A stretch of DNA of 5,496 bases, taken from the NCBI GenBank assembly GCA_018055515.1, contig JAGPHL010000093.1, forward strand, positions 1 through 5,496. Direction: 5' to 3'. A program made the translations under genes and the position numbers. The DNA comes from Anaerolineae bacterium. Its GTDB lineage: Bacteria > Chloroflexota > Anaerolineae > B4-G1 > SLSP01. Shown here piece by piece: positions 1-5,200 of the stretch. How positions within the stretch are numbered: the first letter of the stretch is position 1; every line of letters begins with the position of its first letter. The notes below the pieces were generated by a model. The model was not told where the DNA came from, searched no databases, and saw nothing but the letters and a program-made list of their open reading frames with translations.

Positions 1-454
1 CGCAGATCTCCGCCAGGCTGAGGGCCGGGGGGGCCGTCGCGCCATCGCCCCAGACCCAGGCATCCACATCCCCGTTGGCGATGGGCCAGCTGTCGGCGCC
101 GCGGGCGGAATAGCGCCACGTCCCGTCCGCCTCGCGGTGAAAATATGACCAGTAGCGGCACGGGGCGGCCTTGCACTGACAGAAGCAATCCGTCGCCGGG
201 CAGCCGAGCTCACCGATGCCGCAGATGGCGGCGCCGCCGCCCGTGTGCACCGTCAACGCGACGCCGGCCCGCTCCAGGAGGGAGAGTCCCGTGAGCGCCG
301 GTTCGGTGAAGGTGATGCAGTACGTGGCGATGGCGCCCTTTTCACCGACGATGATCAGCCCCGCCTGCTGCGGCGTCGGCGCCTGCGCCGAGGCGGCGCC
401 CGGCAGGCACAGGAACATCAGCAGGGCCAACGTCAGCAGAAGGCATCGTCGCAT
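1..454 (-). CDS. Secreted Cys-rich protein with transcobalamin C-terminal (DUF4430)-like domain, partial
   Basis: The reading frame starts at the ATG at 454 and stays open for 151 codons to the window edge, so the C-terminus is missing. AAGGAG at 466-461 lies 6 bases upstream and fixes the start. Residues 1-23 form a signal peptide (basic MRR, Leu-rich core, AASA cleavage site), so the product should be exported. Residues 32-136 follow the DUF4430 pattern: a first strand, a TGLSLLERAG segment, an ICGI strand, a YWSY segment at 101-104, GTWRYSARGA at 111-120 and NGDVDAWVW at 127-135. Unlike a plain DUF4430, it has a dense cysteine patch, C78, C85, C90, C92, C94 and C99, which could form disulfides or bind a metal. 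It lies downstream of the alpha/alpha-barrel gene on the same strand and of a B12 riboswitch, which suggests the beta half of a corrinoid-binding pair. The ORF and signal peptide are clear; the domain call is by pattern only. Confidence 0.72.
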   Translation of the reverse strand, partial: MRRCLLLTLALLMFLCLPGAASAQAPTPQQAGLIIVGEKGAIATYCITFTEPALTGLSLLERAGVALTVHTGGGAAICGIGELGCPATDCFCQCKAAPCRYWSYFHREADGTWRYSARGADSWPIANGDVDAWVWGDGATAPPALSLAEIC

Positions 455-460
455 GGGTGG

Positions 461-563
461 CTCCTTCGAAAATAGAGATCAGCGAGTCAGCAGTCAGCGA
501 ATCAGCGAAAAGGCGAAAAGGCGAAAAGGCGAATAAGCGAAAAAAATCACTTGCGTGGCAAAT
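461..563 (-). repeat. Octamer-repeat leader, copy A1 (upstream of the Cys-rich gene)
   Basis: On the plus strand this reads as a string of degenerate 8-base units (AGCGAGTC, one 7-base AGCAGTC, AGCGAATC, AGCGAAAA, three GGCGAAAA/GGCGAATA and a final AGCGAAAA), eight units in all. It is bordered by ATCACTTGCGTGGCAAA on one side and TTCGAAAATAGAGATC on the other. In the transcribed (minus) direction the units end in an ATTTTCGAAGGAG box that supplies the ribosome binding site of the gene starting at 454. Two related copies are at 1891-1980 and 2321-2407. Confidence 0.85.
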
Positions 564-570
564 GTAACGC

Positions 571-713
571 AAACTTCAGGCTGCGCTCAGGCCGCCCCGG
601 AATGAAGTCCGGGTCTGACAGATCCAGTTCGCTGAAGCGAGCTCCCCCAAACAGCGCGCTTCAGCGCGGTTGGCTCGTGTCAGACTGGGGCTGGAATCTC
701 CAACCGAACCGAT
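571..713. repeat. Palindrome-rich intergenic repeat, copy C1
   Basis: About 140 bases closely similar to 2411-2560, in the same orientation and also lying next to an octamer-repeat leader. Shared landmarks are a GGAATGAA...TCC hairpin, CGCTGAAGCG and its exact reverse complement CGCTTCAGCG about 30 bases later, and a terminal element that is a clean hairpin in the other copy but degenerate here. It has no reading frame of its own and no T-tract, so it is not an evident terminator. With A1 it fills most of the 455-773 gap; the remaining ~60 bases (714-773) show only a short direct repeat TAAAGTTT. Confidence 0.75.
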
Positions 714-773
714 CACATTTTCGGAATTTGCGCCGTGCGCAGCACAAACTAAAGTTTCCGGCACATACGAAAA

Positions 774-1880
774 TTAAAGTTTGCGGTAGCCGTCACGGCG
801 AAGAAGAAGGCCGCTACCCAGCAAGGCCACGCCAGCCAGCGCCAGGAGGTGTCCTACCCCGATCACAGAGCCGCCCGACGTCGGCAACAACGGCGCGGAA
901 GCGGCCTCCGGCGCGCTCTCCACGGGGTGCGCTGCGCCGGAAATTAAAACGGTCCCGGGCGCAGTGATATCCACCAGCGTCATGCCGCTGAGCGCCTGCA
1001 CCGCCTGCGCGGTCGCCAGGACGTTGGCGCCGGGCATCGCCAGCTGCCAGTTATAGCCGCCGCTTTCGGCGTCCCACAGCGCCAGGAGCGCATCCACCGG
1101 CGACGCTCCCTGCGGCGCCCAAGCGGCAGGAGCCTCGCCCAGCGCGACGAGCGCCTGCAGGACTAACGCTGTCGAATTGGCGTCAGTGTCGGTGCCATAC
1201 GGCGAGGGCTTCTGCCAGGGGAAACCGCCGTCCTCGTTCTGGACCGCCTCAAAATAGGCGAGGGCCTTCTGCGCCGCCGCCGTCTCACCCGCGGCGACGA
1301 GCGCCTGCGCCGCCAGCGATGTGGTGTTGGTATCCGCCGCCTCCTCGCCCCCCAGCATCGCCCACGAGCCATCGTCCTGTTGCTCCTCGAGCAGCAGGGT
1401 GACGGCGGTCTCCGGCAGAGGCTCGCCCGCGTTGTGCAGCGCGAGCAGGGCGTAGGCGTGTGCGTACAGCGACTCGCCGAAGCGCCCCGTGGTTTTGTCC
1501 TGAGTGGCCAACAGCGCCTTGACGAGATCTTTCCCGCCGATCGCGTGCGGATCCGCCCCCAAGGCCCGCGCCAGCATCACCGCCCGGCTCAGGCTCGCTG
1601 CATCGGTCACCGCGCCGGCCCGCACCTGCGCCTCCAGGTACGCCAGTGGCGAGGGGTCCTCGAGCCGCTCACCTGCCGCCGCGAAGGCCAAAACCACCTC
1701 CGTCGTTGCTCCCAGGTCAGAGCCGGCGCTAAAGCCGCTGGTGAAACCGCCGTCCTGCTGCTGATTGGTCAGCAGCCACGCGAGGGCGCGCCCCAGCTGG
1801 GGGTGCTCCGCCGCTTGCACCGGCGCTCCCCAGCCCAGCAACAACGTCATCGCCAACATCAAGCCTATCACCTTGCGCAT
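774..1880 (-). CDS. Secreted, surface-anchored prenyltransferase-repeat protein, putative transcobalamin alpha-domain-like
   Basis: 368 residues, with the start fixed by AGGAGG at 1891-1886, 5 bases from the ATG. Residues 1-23 are a signal peptide (MRKV, hydrophobic core, PVQA cleavage site). Residues about 28-300 form a prenyltransferase/squalene-cyclase-type helical-repeat barrel: QQDGGF at 41-46, QQDDGSW at 167-173, QNEDGGF at 214-220 and a SGGYNW unit at 273-278, each followed by a helix such as TSLAAQALVAAGE or TALVLQALVALGE. A Pro/Ala/Ser linker precedes LPTSG at 332-336, a ~22-residue hydrophobic stretch and RR at 361-362, which is a sortase-like or simple membrane anchor. The catalytic DxDD of squalene-hopene cyclases is not seen, and export argues against a lipid-modifying enzyme. 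The same fold forms the cobalamin-binding alpha domain of transcobalamin and intrinsic factor. Its place downstream of a B12 riboswitch and beside a DUF4430-like gene makes a corrinoid-binding surface protein the best guess. Fold and topology are confident; the ligand is inferred. Confidence 0.85.
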   Translation of the reverse strand: MRKVIGLMLAMTLLLGWGAPVQAAEHPQLGRALAWLLTNQQQDGGFTSGFSAGSDLGATTEVVLAFAAAGERLEDPSPLAYLEAQVRAGAVTDAASLSRAVMLARALGADPHAIGGKDLVKALLATQDKTTGRFGESLYAHAYALLALHNAGEPLPETAVTLLLEEQQDDGSWAMLGGEEAADTNTTSLAAQALVAAGETAAAQKALAYFEAVQNEDGGFPWQKPSPYGTDTDANSTALVLQALVALGEAPAAWAPQGASPVDALLALWDAESGGYNWQLAMPGANVLATAQAVQALSGMTLVDITAPGTVLISGAAHPVESAPEAASAPLLPTSGGSVIGVGHLLALAGVALLGSGLLLRRDGYRKL

Positions 1881-1890
1881 AGCAACCTCC

Positions 1891-1980
1891 TCGGAAAATA
1901 GAGATCAGCGAATCAGCAGTCAGCGAATCAATGAAAAAGCGAATAAGCGAATAAGCGAAAAAATCACTCGCGTGGCAAAG
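1891..1980 (-). repeat. Octamer-repeat leader, copy A2 (upstream of the barrel-protein gene)
   Basis: Same architecture as 461-563 with seven units, including a diverged AATGAAAA, bordered by ATCACTCGCGTGGCAAAG. It ends next to the GAGGAGG ribosome binding site of the gene starting at 1880. Unlike the other two octamer leaders, it is not flanked by the palindrome-rich C repeat. The bases from 1981 to 2062 hold nothing recognisable apart from an isolated TTGACA on the minus strand with no matching -10. Confidence 0.85.
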
Positions 1981-2062
1981 GTATCGCCACTGACTGAAAA
2001 ACGCAAGATTTCCTGGCGGCCTTTGAAGATTGAGTGTCAACTTTTACCCCCTATCCCCTGGC

Positions 2063-2093
2063 CCCTTCCCCCCGCGCGGCGCGGGGGGAAGGG
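2063..2093. repeat. Perfect GC-rich inverted repeat, first of three
   Basis: The arms CCCTTCCCCCCGCGC (2063-2077) and GCGCGGGGGGAAGGG (2079-2093) are exact complements around a single base. On the plus strand the hairpin is followed by AAACTTTTTTT, so it resembles a terminator in that direction, but no plus-strand gene precedes it. On the minus strand, the coding direction here, no T-tract follows. Probably a dispersed intergenic palindrome rather than a functional terminator. Confidence 0.85.
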
Positions 2094-2106
2094 AAACTTT
2101 TTTTGT

Positions 2107-2145
2107 GGGTTTTTGCAGGCGGGCGTAGCCCGCCTGCAAAAACCC
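2107..2145. repeat. Perfect 18-bp inverted repeat, second of three
   Basis: The arms 2107-2124 and 2128-2145 are exact complements around a 3-base loop, with the core GCAGGCGGGC/GCCCGCCTGC. On the plus strand it is followed by TTTATTTTTTTTC, a textbook intrinsic-terminator shape. On the minus strand it is followed by A-rich sequence and should not stop the transcript running towards the gene at 1880. Confidence 0.88.
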
Positions 2146-2159
2146 TTTATTTTTTTTCT

Positions 2160-2197
2160 CCCCCTCCCCAACGGCGCAGACGCCGTTGGGGAGGGGG
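2160..2197. repeat. Perfect 17-bp inverted repeat, third of three
   Basis: The arms 2160-2176 and 2181-2197 (CCCCCTCCCCAACGGCG and its exact complement) enclose the loop CAGA. It is separated from the second palindrome by an A/T tract, and G-rich sequence follows at 2200-2209. Palindromes of this type recur in intergenic regions of some bacterial genomes; I cannot count copies outside this window. About 75 unexplained bases lie between it and the short ORF at 2274-2315. Confidence 0.85.
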
Positions 2198-2273
2198 CAG
2201 GGGGTGGGGCAAAAGCTACAGGCCACAAAGGTTCCTTCATCGCCGTCTGGCACCCTGGCGCCAGGCTGAACAG

Positions 2274-2315
2274 TCACCGCACATTTTCATCCTTGGATGA
2301 TGTGCGCCAGCACAT
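2274..2315 (-). CDS. 13-codon leader ORF with strong ribosome binding site
   Basis: Reads MCWRTSSKDENVR then TGA. AAGGAG at 2326-2321 is 5 bases from the ATG, so the start signal is as good as those of the large genes. The first codons are repeated almost exactly at 5270 (MCWRTSSRNEN), where the ATG opens a longer frame but has a weak ribosome binding site. The start codon sits inside a small hairpin, ATGTGC-TGGC-GCACAT, which overlaps an alternative CGCCA-TGTGC-TGGCG stem. It lies between the B12 riboswitch and the barrel-protein gene, so it should be on the same transcript. It may be a leader peptide, a relic of a gene whose body was lost, or repeat DNA that happens to carry a start. Translation is unproven. 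Confidence 0.35.
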   Translation of the reverse strand: MCWRTSSKDENVR

Positions 2316-2332
2316 GGCGTCTCCTTCGAAAA
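2282..2332 (-). repeat. Start-site repeat, copy B1
   Basis: The block ATTTTCAT, then GGATGATGTGC, then GCCAGCACATGGCGTCT (plus strand), running into TTCGAAAATAAAGA, is nearly identical to 5238-5288 and partly matches 5351-5392. It contains the ATG and hairpin of the short ORF. In the transcribed direction it directly follows an octamer-repeat leader. Confidence 0.85.
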
Positions 2333-2407
2333 TAAAGATCAGCGAGTCAGCAGTCAGCGAATCAGCGAAAAAGCGAATAAGCGAAAAAATCACTCGCGTG
2401 GCAAAGG
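2321..2407 (-). repeat. Octamer-repeat leader, copy A3 (upstream of the 13-codon ORF)
   Basis: Six units (AGCGAGTC, AGCAGTC, AGCGAATC, AGCGAAAA, AGCGAATA, AGCGAAAA) followed by AATCACTCGCGTGGCAAAGG. It is the shortest of the three octamer leaders and ends in a TTTATTTTCGAAGGAG box. Together with the C repeat at 2411-2560 it forms a composite of about 240 bases that matches 461-713. Confidence 0.85.
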
Positions 2408-2410
2408 GTG

Positions 2411-2560
2411 CATGAACTTCAAGCCGCTCTCAGGCCCCGCCCAGGAATGAATTCCAGGTCTGCTACGTCAAGTTCGCTGAAGCGAGCTCCCCATACAACG
2501 CGCTTCAGCGCGGTTTGCTCACGTCAGGCTGGGGATTCCATCCCCAGCCGAACCGGCGAG
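2411..2560. repeat. Palindrome-rich intergenic repeat, copy C3
   Basis: The better-preserved partner of 571-713. It contains GGAATGAATTCC, CGCTGAAGCG pairing with CGCTTCAGCG, and a perfect 10-bp hairpin (GGCTGGGGAT at 2527-2536 with its complement at 2540-2549). A further nested hairpin with GAGTCG/CGACTC arms follows at 2558-2583. No coding content and no T-tract. It lies just downstream of the riboswitch terminator in the transcribed direction. Confidence 0.78.
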
Positions 2561-2595
2561 TCGTCGCAGCCTCTGCTCGACTCACCACTTCGACA

Positions 2596-2637
2596 ACAAA
2601 AAACCCCCTCCTGGCTGGAAAGGCCAGAGAGGGGGTT
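2596..2637 (-). terminator. Intrinsic terminator of the cobalamin riboswitch
   Basis: On the minus strand AACCCCCTC (2637-2629) pairs with GAGGGGGTT (2610-2602), then after a one-base bulge CTGGC pairs with GCCAG. The result is a 14-bp stem with a 7-base loop, followed immediately by TTTTTTGTTG. It lies about 50 bases downstream of the riboswitch aptamer, as expected for an expression platform that stops transcription when B12 is bound. It would also end read-through from the CPBP gene upstream. Confidence 0.88.
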
Positions 2638-2667
2638 GGATACTGCCTCACTGTGCCGGGCCTTTCC
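2617..2667 (-). promoter_or_regulatory. Candidate antiterminator pairing
   Basis: On the minus strand GGAAAGGCC (2667-2659) is perfectly complementary to GGCCTTTCC (2625-2617), which covers the inner arm and loop of the terminator. Pairing these 9 bases would block terminator formation. GGAAAGG can instead fold locally on CCTTCGC (2673-2667), giving a mutually exclusive alternative. This is a plausible OFF/ON switch for the riboswitch, inferred from complementarity only. Confidence 0.5.
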
Positions 2668-2689
2668 GCGAAGGTCATCGCACCGAGGG

Positions 2690-2812
2690 AGGCGGAGTAT
2701 CGGGCTTCTGCCAAAGCGCGCGGCTTTGACAGCTACCGTTGCGGGACAGCGCCGGACTGCAACCGGACTTCCTCGCTTTAAGCCCCAGAACAGGCGGGGC
2801 ACCCCCATCGTC
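2690..2812 (-). ncRNA. Cobalamin (B12) riboswitch aptamer
   Basis: Read on the minus strand, the order of conserved blocks is GGTGCCCC, a GGGGC partner, TTAAAGCGAGGAAGTCCGG (2782-2764), a second CCGG arm ending in GGCGCTGTCCCGCAACGGTA (2752-2733), and a B12-box-like CAGAAGCCCGATACTCCGCC (2710-2691). These match the cobalamin riboswitch signature: GGTGCC, then TTAAAAGGGAA, then a CCGG-flanked arm, then GCTG-CCCGCAAC, then CAG..CCTGCC. The final box is more diverged than the core. The element begins about 65 bases after the CPBP stop codon and is followed by a terminator, so it should repress the downstream genes (1880-774 and 454 onward) when cobalamin is plentiful. The ligand subtype (adenosyl- or methyl-/hydroxocobalamin) cannot be told from the sequence by eye. 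Confidence 0.9.
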
Positions 2813-2824
2813 GTTGAAGGATGT

Positions 2825-2852
2825 TAAATAGCCTGAGCGCCTCTCGCGTCAG
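2825..2852 (-). promoter_or_regulatory. Possible promoter for the riboswitch transcript
   Basis: On the minus strand CTGACG (2852-2847) and TATTTA (2830-2825) are separated by 16 bases. This would place the transcription start a few bases before the riboswitch. Both boxes are weak matches to sigma-70 consensus; position is the main argument. Confidence 0.3.
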
Positions 2853-2877
2853 CGCCGGCGCTCGCCAGGCACGCCAT

Positions 2878-3864
2878 TCATCCTACCACAGAATCGGTAA
2901 AAGTCGAATGCGGCGTGTATTCAGCCAGCTCGCTCCGCAAGGCCACACGCCCGTAATGCCAGCGGACCCAGGCCACGATCGCCAGCGAGCCGACGAACAT
3001 GGCGAGGAGGCCGATCAGCCCCGCTTCCGGGCCAAACGCGCCGCCAGTCCACAGCGTCGGGCCACCTTGCTTGATCACGAAAAAGGCGGTATCCGCCGCT
3101 TTGCCACTCACCGGAAAGCCAAAAACCGTCCCCTGGAAGAAGTTCCAGGTGATGTGAATCCCGATGGGCAGCGCCAGGCTGCCGGTGAGGAGGTACCCCC
3201 ATCCCAGGAAGAGGCCCGCCACGATGAGGGTGAGGGTGCTGACGACGCTGGCGTTGGGATTGGAGGCATGCGCCAGCCCAAATCCTACGGAGGTGAGCGT
3301 CCAGCTGAGCGCCAACGCGCCGCCGCTGCTGATCTGCGGCAGACGCAGTCCCTCCGCCAAATTGCGCAGGAAATACCCCCGGAAGAGCAATTCCTCGTAG
3401 ATGCCTACCGCCAGGTAGAGCAGCACGTCGAAGCAGAGCGCCAGCGCAAACGCGCCCCCAAATACCGTCGTGTGCAGCGTATCGGTGACGGTAATCCATC
3501 CCGCCGCGCGCTCCACGAGGAAGATCACCGCCATCAGCAGCGCGCCCAGCGCCAGCCCGGCGGCAAAATCAGCCCACCAGGCGCGGCTAAAGTGGAACCC
3601 AAAATCGGCAAAGGGGCGCCGATCCAGGAAACGCCCGGCAAGCCAGACGCTCAATAACACTGCCGGGAACATCGCCAGGTTCGCCAGCCACAGCAAGGGC
3701 CCCTCGATGCGGATCTCCTCTTCCGGGCCATTGCCGAGGATCGCCGGCAAGATAAAAACCGTGCTCAAACACGTCGTAAGGATGAGCAACAGCGCGATCT
3801 GGCCCAAGAGCCGCCACAAGGCGCGCACGCGCCGTTGTGATGCGTTCCAAAACAGATTTTTCAT
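2878..3864 (-). CDS. CPBP-family intramembrane glutamic endopeptidase (CAAX/Abi protease)
   Basis: 328 residues with about eight hydrophobic segments, beginning with a cytoplasmic basic N-terminus and a first membrane helix at 19-40. The family signatures are all present in order: EELLFRG (E157, E158, R162), FGLAH (H199) and HITWN (H237, N241). These build the Glu/His active site inside the membrane. Members process prenylated or other small membrane-bound peptides; some mature bacteriocins or give self-immunity, others are transcription-linked proteases. The substrate here is unknown. The ATG at 3864 is preceded by a modest GAGG 7 bases upstream. The gene follows the oxidoreductase after a 115-base gap, so co-transcription is possible but not shown. 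It ends 65 bases before the B12 riboswitch and probably belongs to a different transcription unit from the B12-regulated genes. Confidence 0.92.
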   Translation of the reverse strand: MKNLFWNASQRRVRALWRLLGQIALLLILTTCLSTVFILPAILGNGPEEEIRIEGPLLWLANLAMFPAVLLSVWLAGRFLDRRPFADFGFHFSRAWWADFAAGLALGALLMAVIFLVERAAGWITVTDTLHTTVFGGAFALALCFDVLLYLAVGIYEELLFRGYFLRNLAEGLRLPQISSGGALALSWTLTSVGFGLAHASNPNASVVSTLTLIVAGLFLGWGYLLTGSLALPIGIHITWNFFQGTVFGFPVSGKAADTAFFVIKQGGPTLWTGGAFGPEAGLIGLLAMFVGSLAIVAWVRWHYGRVALRSELAEYTPHSTFTDSVVG

Positions 3865-3979
3865 GGGATAACCTCAGCGTGATCAAAGGACGACATAGAT
3901 AAAGTAGCCGCCGAAGCAGCGCCGCCGGGACGAGATCCCCCGCCAGGGGCGTCGCAGCGGCGACAAGGTTTCTCGCGGT

Positions 3980-5176
3980 CTACGCTCCCTTGACGAGCGA
4001 CTGCGCCTCTGCCGCAGTCAAGGGCGCGCGCTGCTCGATGAGGGCGCCCAATTTCTTCGCCAGCACTTTGTCGTTAATCGTGATCGCCCCCACGATCACG
4101 CTGCCGCCATCCGCGTGCTGCAGGACGATCTTCCGATACACCGAGGCGTCGGGCGTCGTGAACTGGAAAGCCTCGTGGGCGTCAGCAGGCGGATTAATCG
4201 TCCCCATGGAGTTGACCTCAATGCCCATCACTTTGAGGGTCGTCGTCGGCGCGAGGTTCTCGTAGTACGCCGGCTGCCCCAGGATGTTGGAGACAGCGAC
4301 GCGCGCCTGCGCCTGCGCCGTCGGCACGATGGCCCAACAAATGCCCTCAAAGCGCGCTACATCGCCCGCAGCGTAGATGTCCGGCGCGCTCGTCTGCATC
4401 TGCGCGTTCACCACCACCCCGCGATCCAGCGTCAGGCCGGCTGCCTGCGCCAGGGTGGTGTTGGAACGCACGCCCGCCGCGACGATCAGGAGCTGCGCCG
4501 GCAGGGTCTCGCCGCTGGAGAGGACCACGCCGTCCATTTTCCCGTCCCCCACCACGGCTTTGACGCTCGTCCCCAGGAAGACGTGATACCCCTGGCTTTC
4601 GACGAAGTTCCGCAGGATCGCCGCGCCGTCGGCATCGAGCTGCACAGGCATCAGCCGGGGCATGAATTCCACGATCGTCACCTCCAGCCCCATGCCCTTC
4701 AGGCCGCGCGCGGCTTCCAGTCCCAACAGCCCGCCGCCGACCACCACCGCCTGACGACACTGCAGGGCATACTCCTTGATCGCCAGCGCATCGCTGAGGG
4801 TACGCACGGTGAACACGCCGGGCCTCTTCACCCCCTCGATGGGCGGCACGAAGGGACAGCTGCCGGTCGTCAGCAAGAGCTTGTCGTAGGGCACGACCGT
4901 GCCGTCCTCCAGGACAATTTGCCGCTGCTCTGGCTCCAGGCGCGCGACAGGCGAGTTCAAATGCATCCGCACGCCGCGCTCCTCATACCAGGTGAGTGGA
5001 TGGAGGAACACGCGCTCAAGCGGCACCACCCCCGCGAGGAAGTTGGTGACCTGAGGACGGTAATAGTAGGGATGCACCTCGTCGGTGTAGAGATCCACGT
5101 CCACACCCTCGACCTTTGCCAGATCGAGGGCCGCCGTCATACCGGCAACGCCGCTGCCAATAATCACGCATTTCAT
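3980..5176 (-). CDS. FAD-dependent NAD(P)H oxidoreductase, rubredoxin-reductase/NirB-like
   Basis: 398 residues. An N-terminal FAD-binding Rossmann motif is at 5-12 (IIGSGVAG). The family's TTGSCP stretch is at 103-108, and a second dinucleotide motif GGGLLGLE at 147-154 leads to an acidic residue, E170, at the end of the next strand, which suggests NADH rather than NADPH. The FAD-closing motif IYAAGDVA is at 267-274. The last ~85 residues (LKVMGIEVNSMG, then VYRKIVL, then VGAITIND) match the C-terminal domain of NADH:rubredoxin reductases. The CxxxxC redox disulfide of lipoamide- or glutathione-reductase types is absent. It probably passes electrons from NADH to a small partner such as rubredoxin or a flavoprotein, but no partner gene is in the window. 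AAGGAG at 5189-5184, 7 bases from the ATG, fixes the start. A longer frame reaches an ATG at 5270, but that frame is not this one and is unlikely to be translated. Confidence 0.93.
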   Translation of the reverse strand: MKCVIIGSGVAGMTAALDLAKVEGVDVDLYTDEVHPYYYRPQVTNFLAGVVPLERVFLHPLTWYEERGVRMHLNSPVARLEPEQRQIVLEDGTVVPYDKLLLTTGSCPFVPPIEGVKRPGVFTVRTLSDALAIKEYALQCRQAVVVGGGLLGLEAARGLKGMGLEVTIVEFMPRLMPVQLDADGAAILRNFVESQGYHVFLGTSVKAVVGDGKMDGVVLSSGETLPAQLLIVAAGVRSNTTLAQAAGLTLDRGVVVNAQMQTSAPDIYAAGDVARFEGICWAIVPTAQAQARVAVSNILGQPAYYENLAPTTTLKVMGIEVNSMGTINPPADAHEAFQFTTPDASVYRKIVLQHADGGSVIVGAITINDKVLAKKLGALIEQRAPLTAAEAQSLVKGA

Positions 5177-5183
5177 AGAGCTG

Positions 5184-5189
5184 CTCCTT
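5184..5189 (-). promoter_or_regulatory. Ribosome binding site of the oxidoreductase
   Basis: AAGGAG on the minus strand, 7 bases from the ATG at 5176 and preceded by TTTATTTTGG. The same pre-start box occurs at the other leaders in this window. Confidence 0.85.
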
Positions 5190-5200
5190 CCAAAATAAAT

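Noticed and set aside
461..563. CRISPR array
   Set aside because: Units are 7-8 bases with no spacers, so these are short tandem repeats.
774..1880. Squalene-hopene cyclase or other terpene cyclase function for the barrel protein
   Set aside because: It is about half the length of a cyclase, lacks the catalytic Asp motif and carries a signal peptide and surface anchor.
2035..2040. TTGACA -35 box upstream of the barrel-protein gene
   Set aside because: No -10-like hexamer lies 16-18 bases downstream on the minus strand.
1765..2415. 216-codon plus-strand frame across the repeat region
   Set aside because: It runs through palindromes and octamer repeats; the translation mirrors repeat DNA and shows no domain.
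2835..2863. Terminator of the CPBP gene (GAGCGCC/GGCGCTC arms)
   Set aside because: The stem is short, the loop is 15 bases and no T-tract follows.
2821..3657. 278-codon open frame on the plus strand opposite the CPBP protease
   Set aside because: Low-complexity Arg/Gln/Glu/Ala translation antisense to a protein with all its family motifs. A shadow frame.
3933..3950. Terminator between the oxidoreductase and CPBP genes (CCCC-GCCA-GGGG)
   Set aside because: Only a 4-bp GC stem with no T-tract on either strand.
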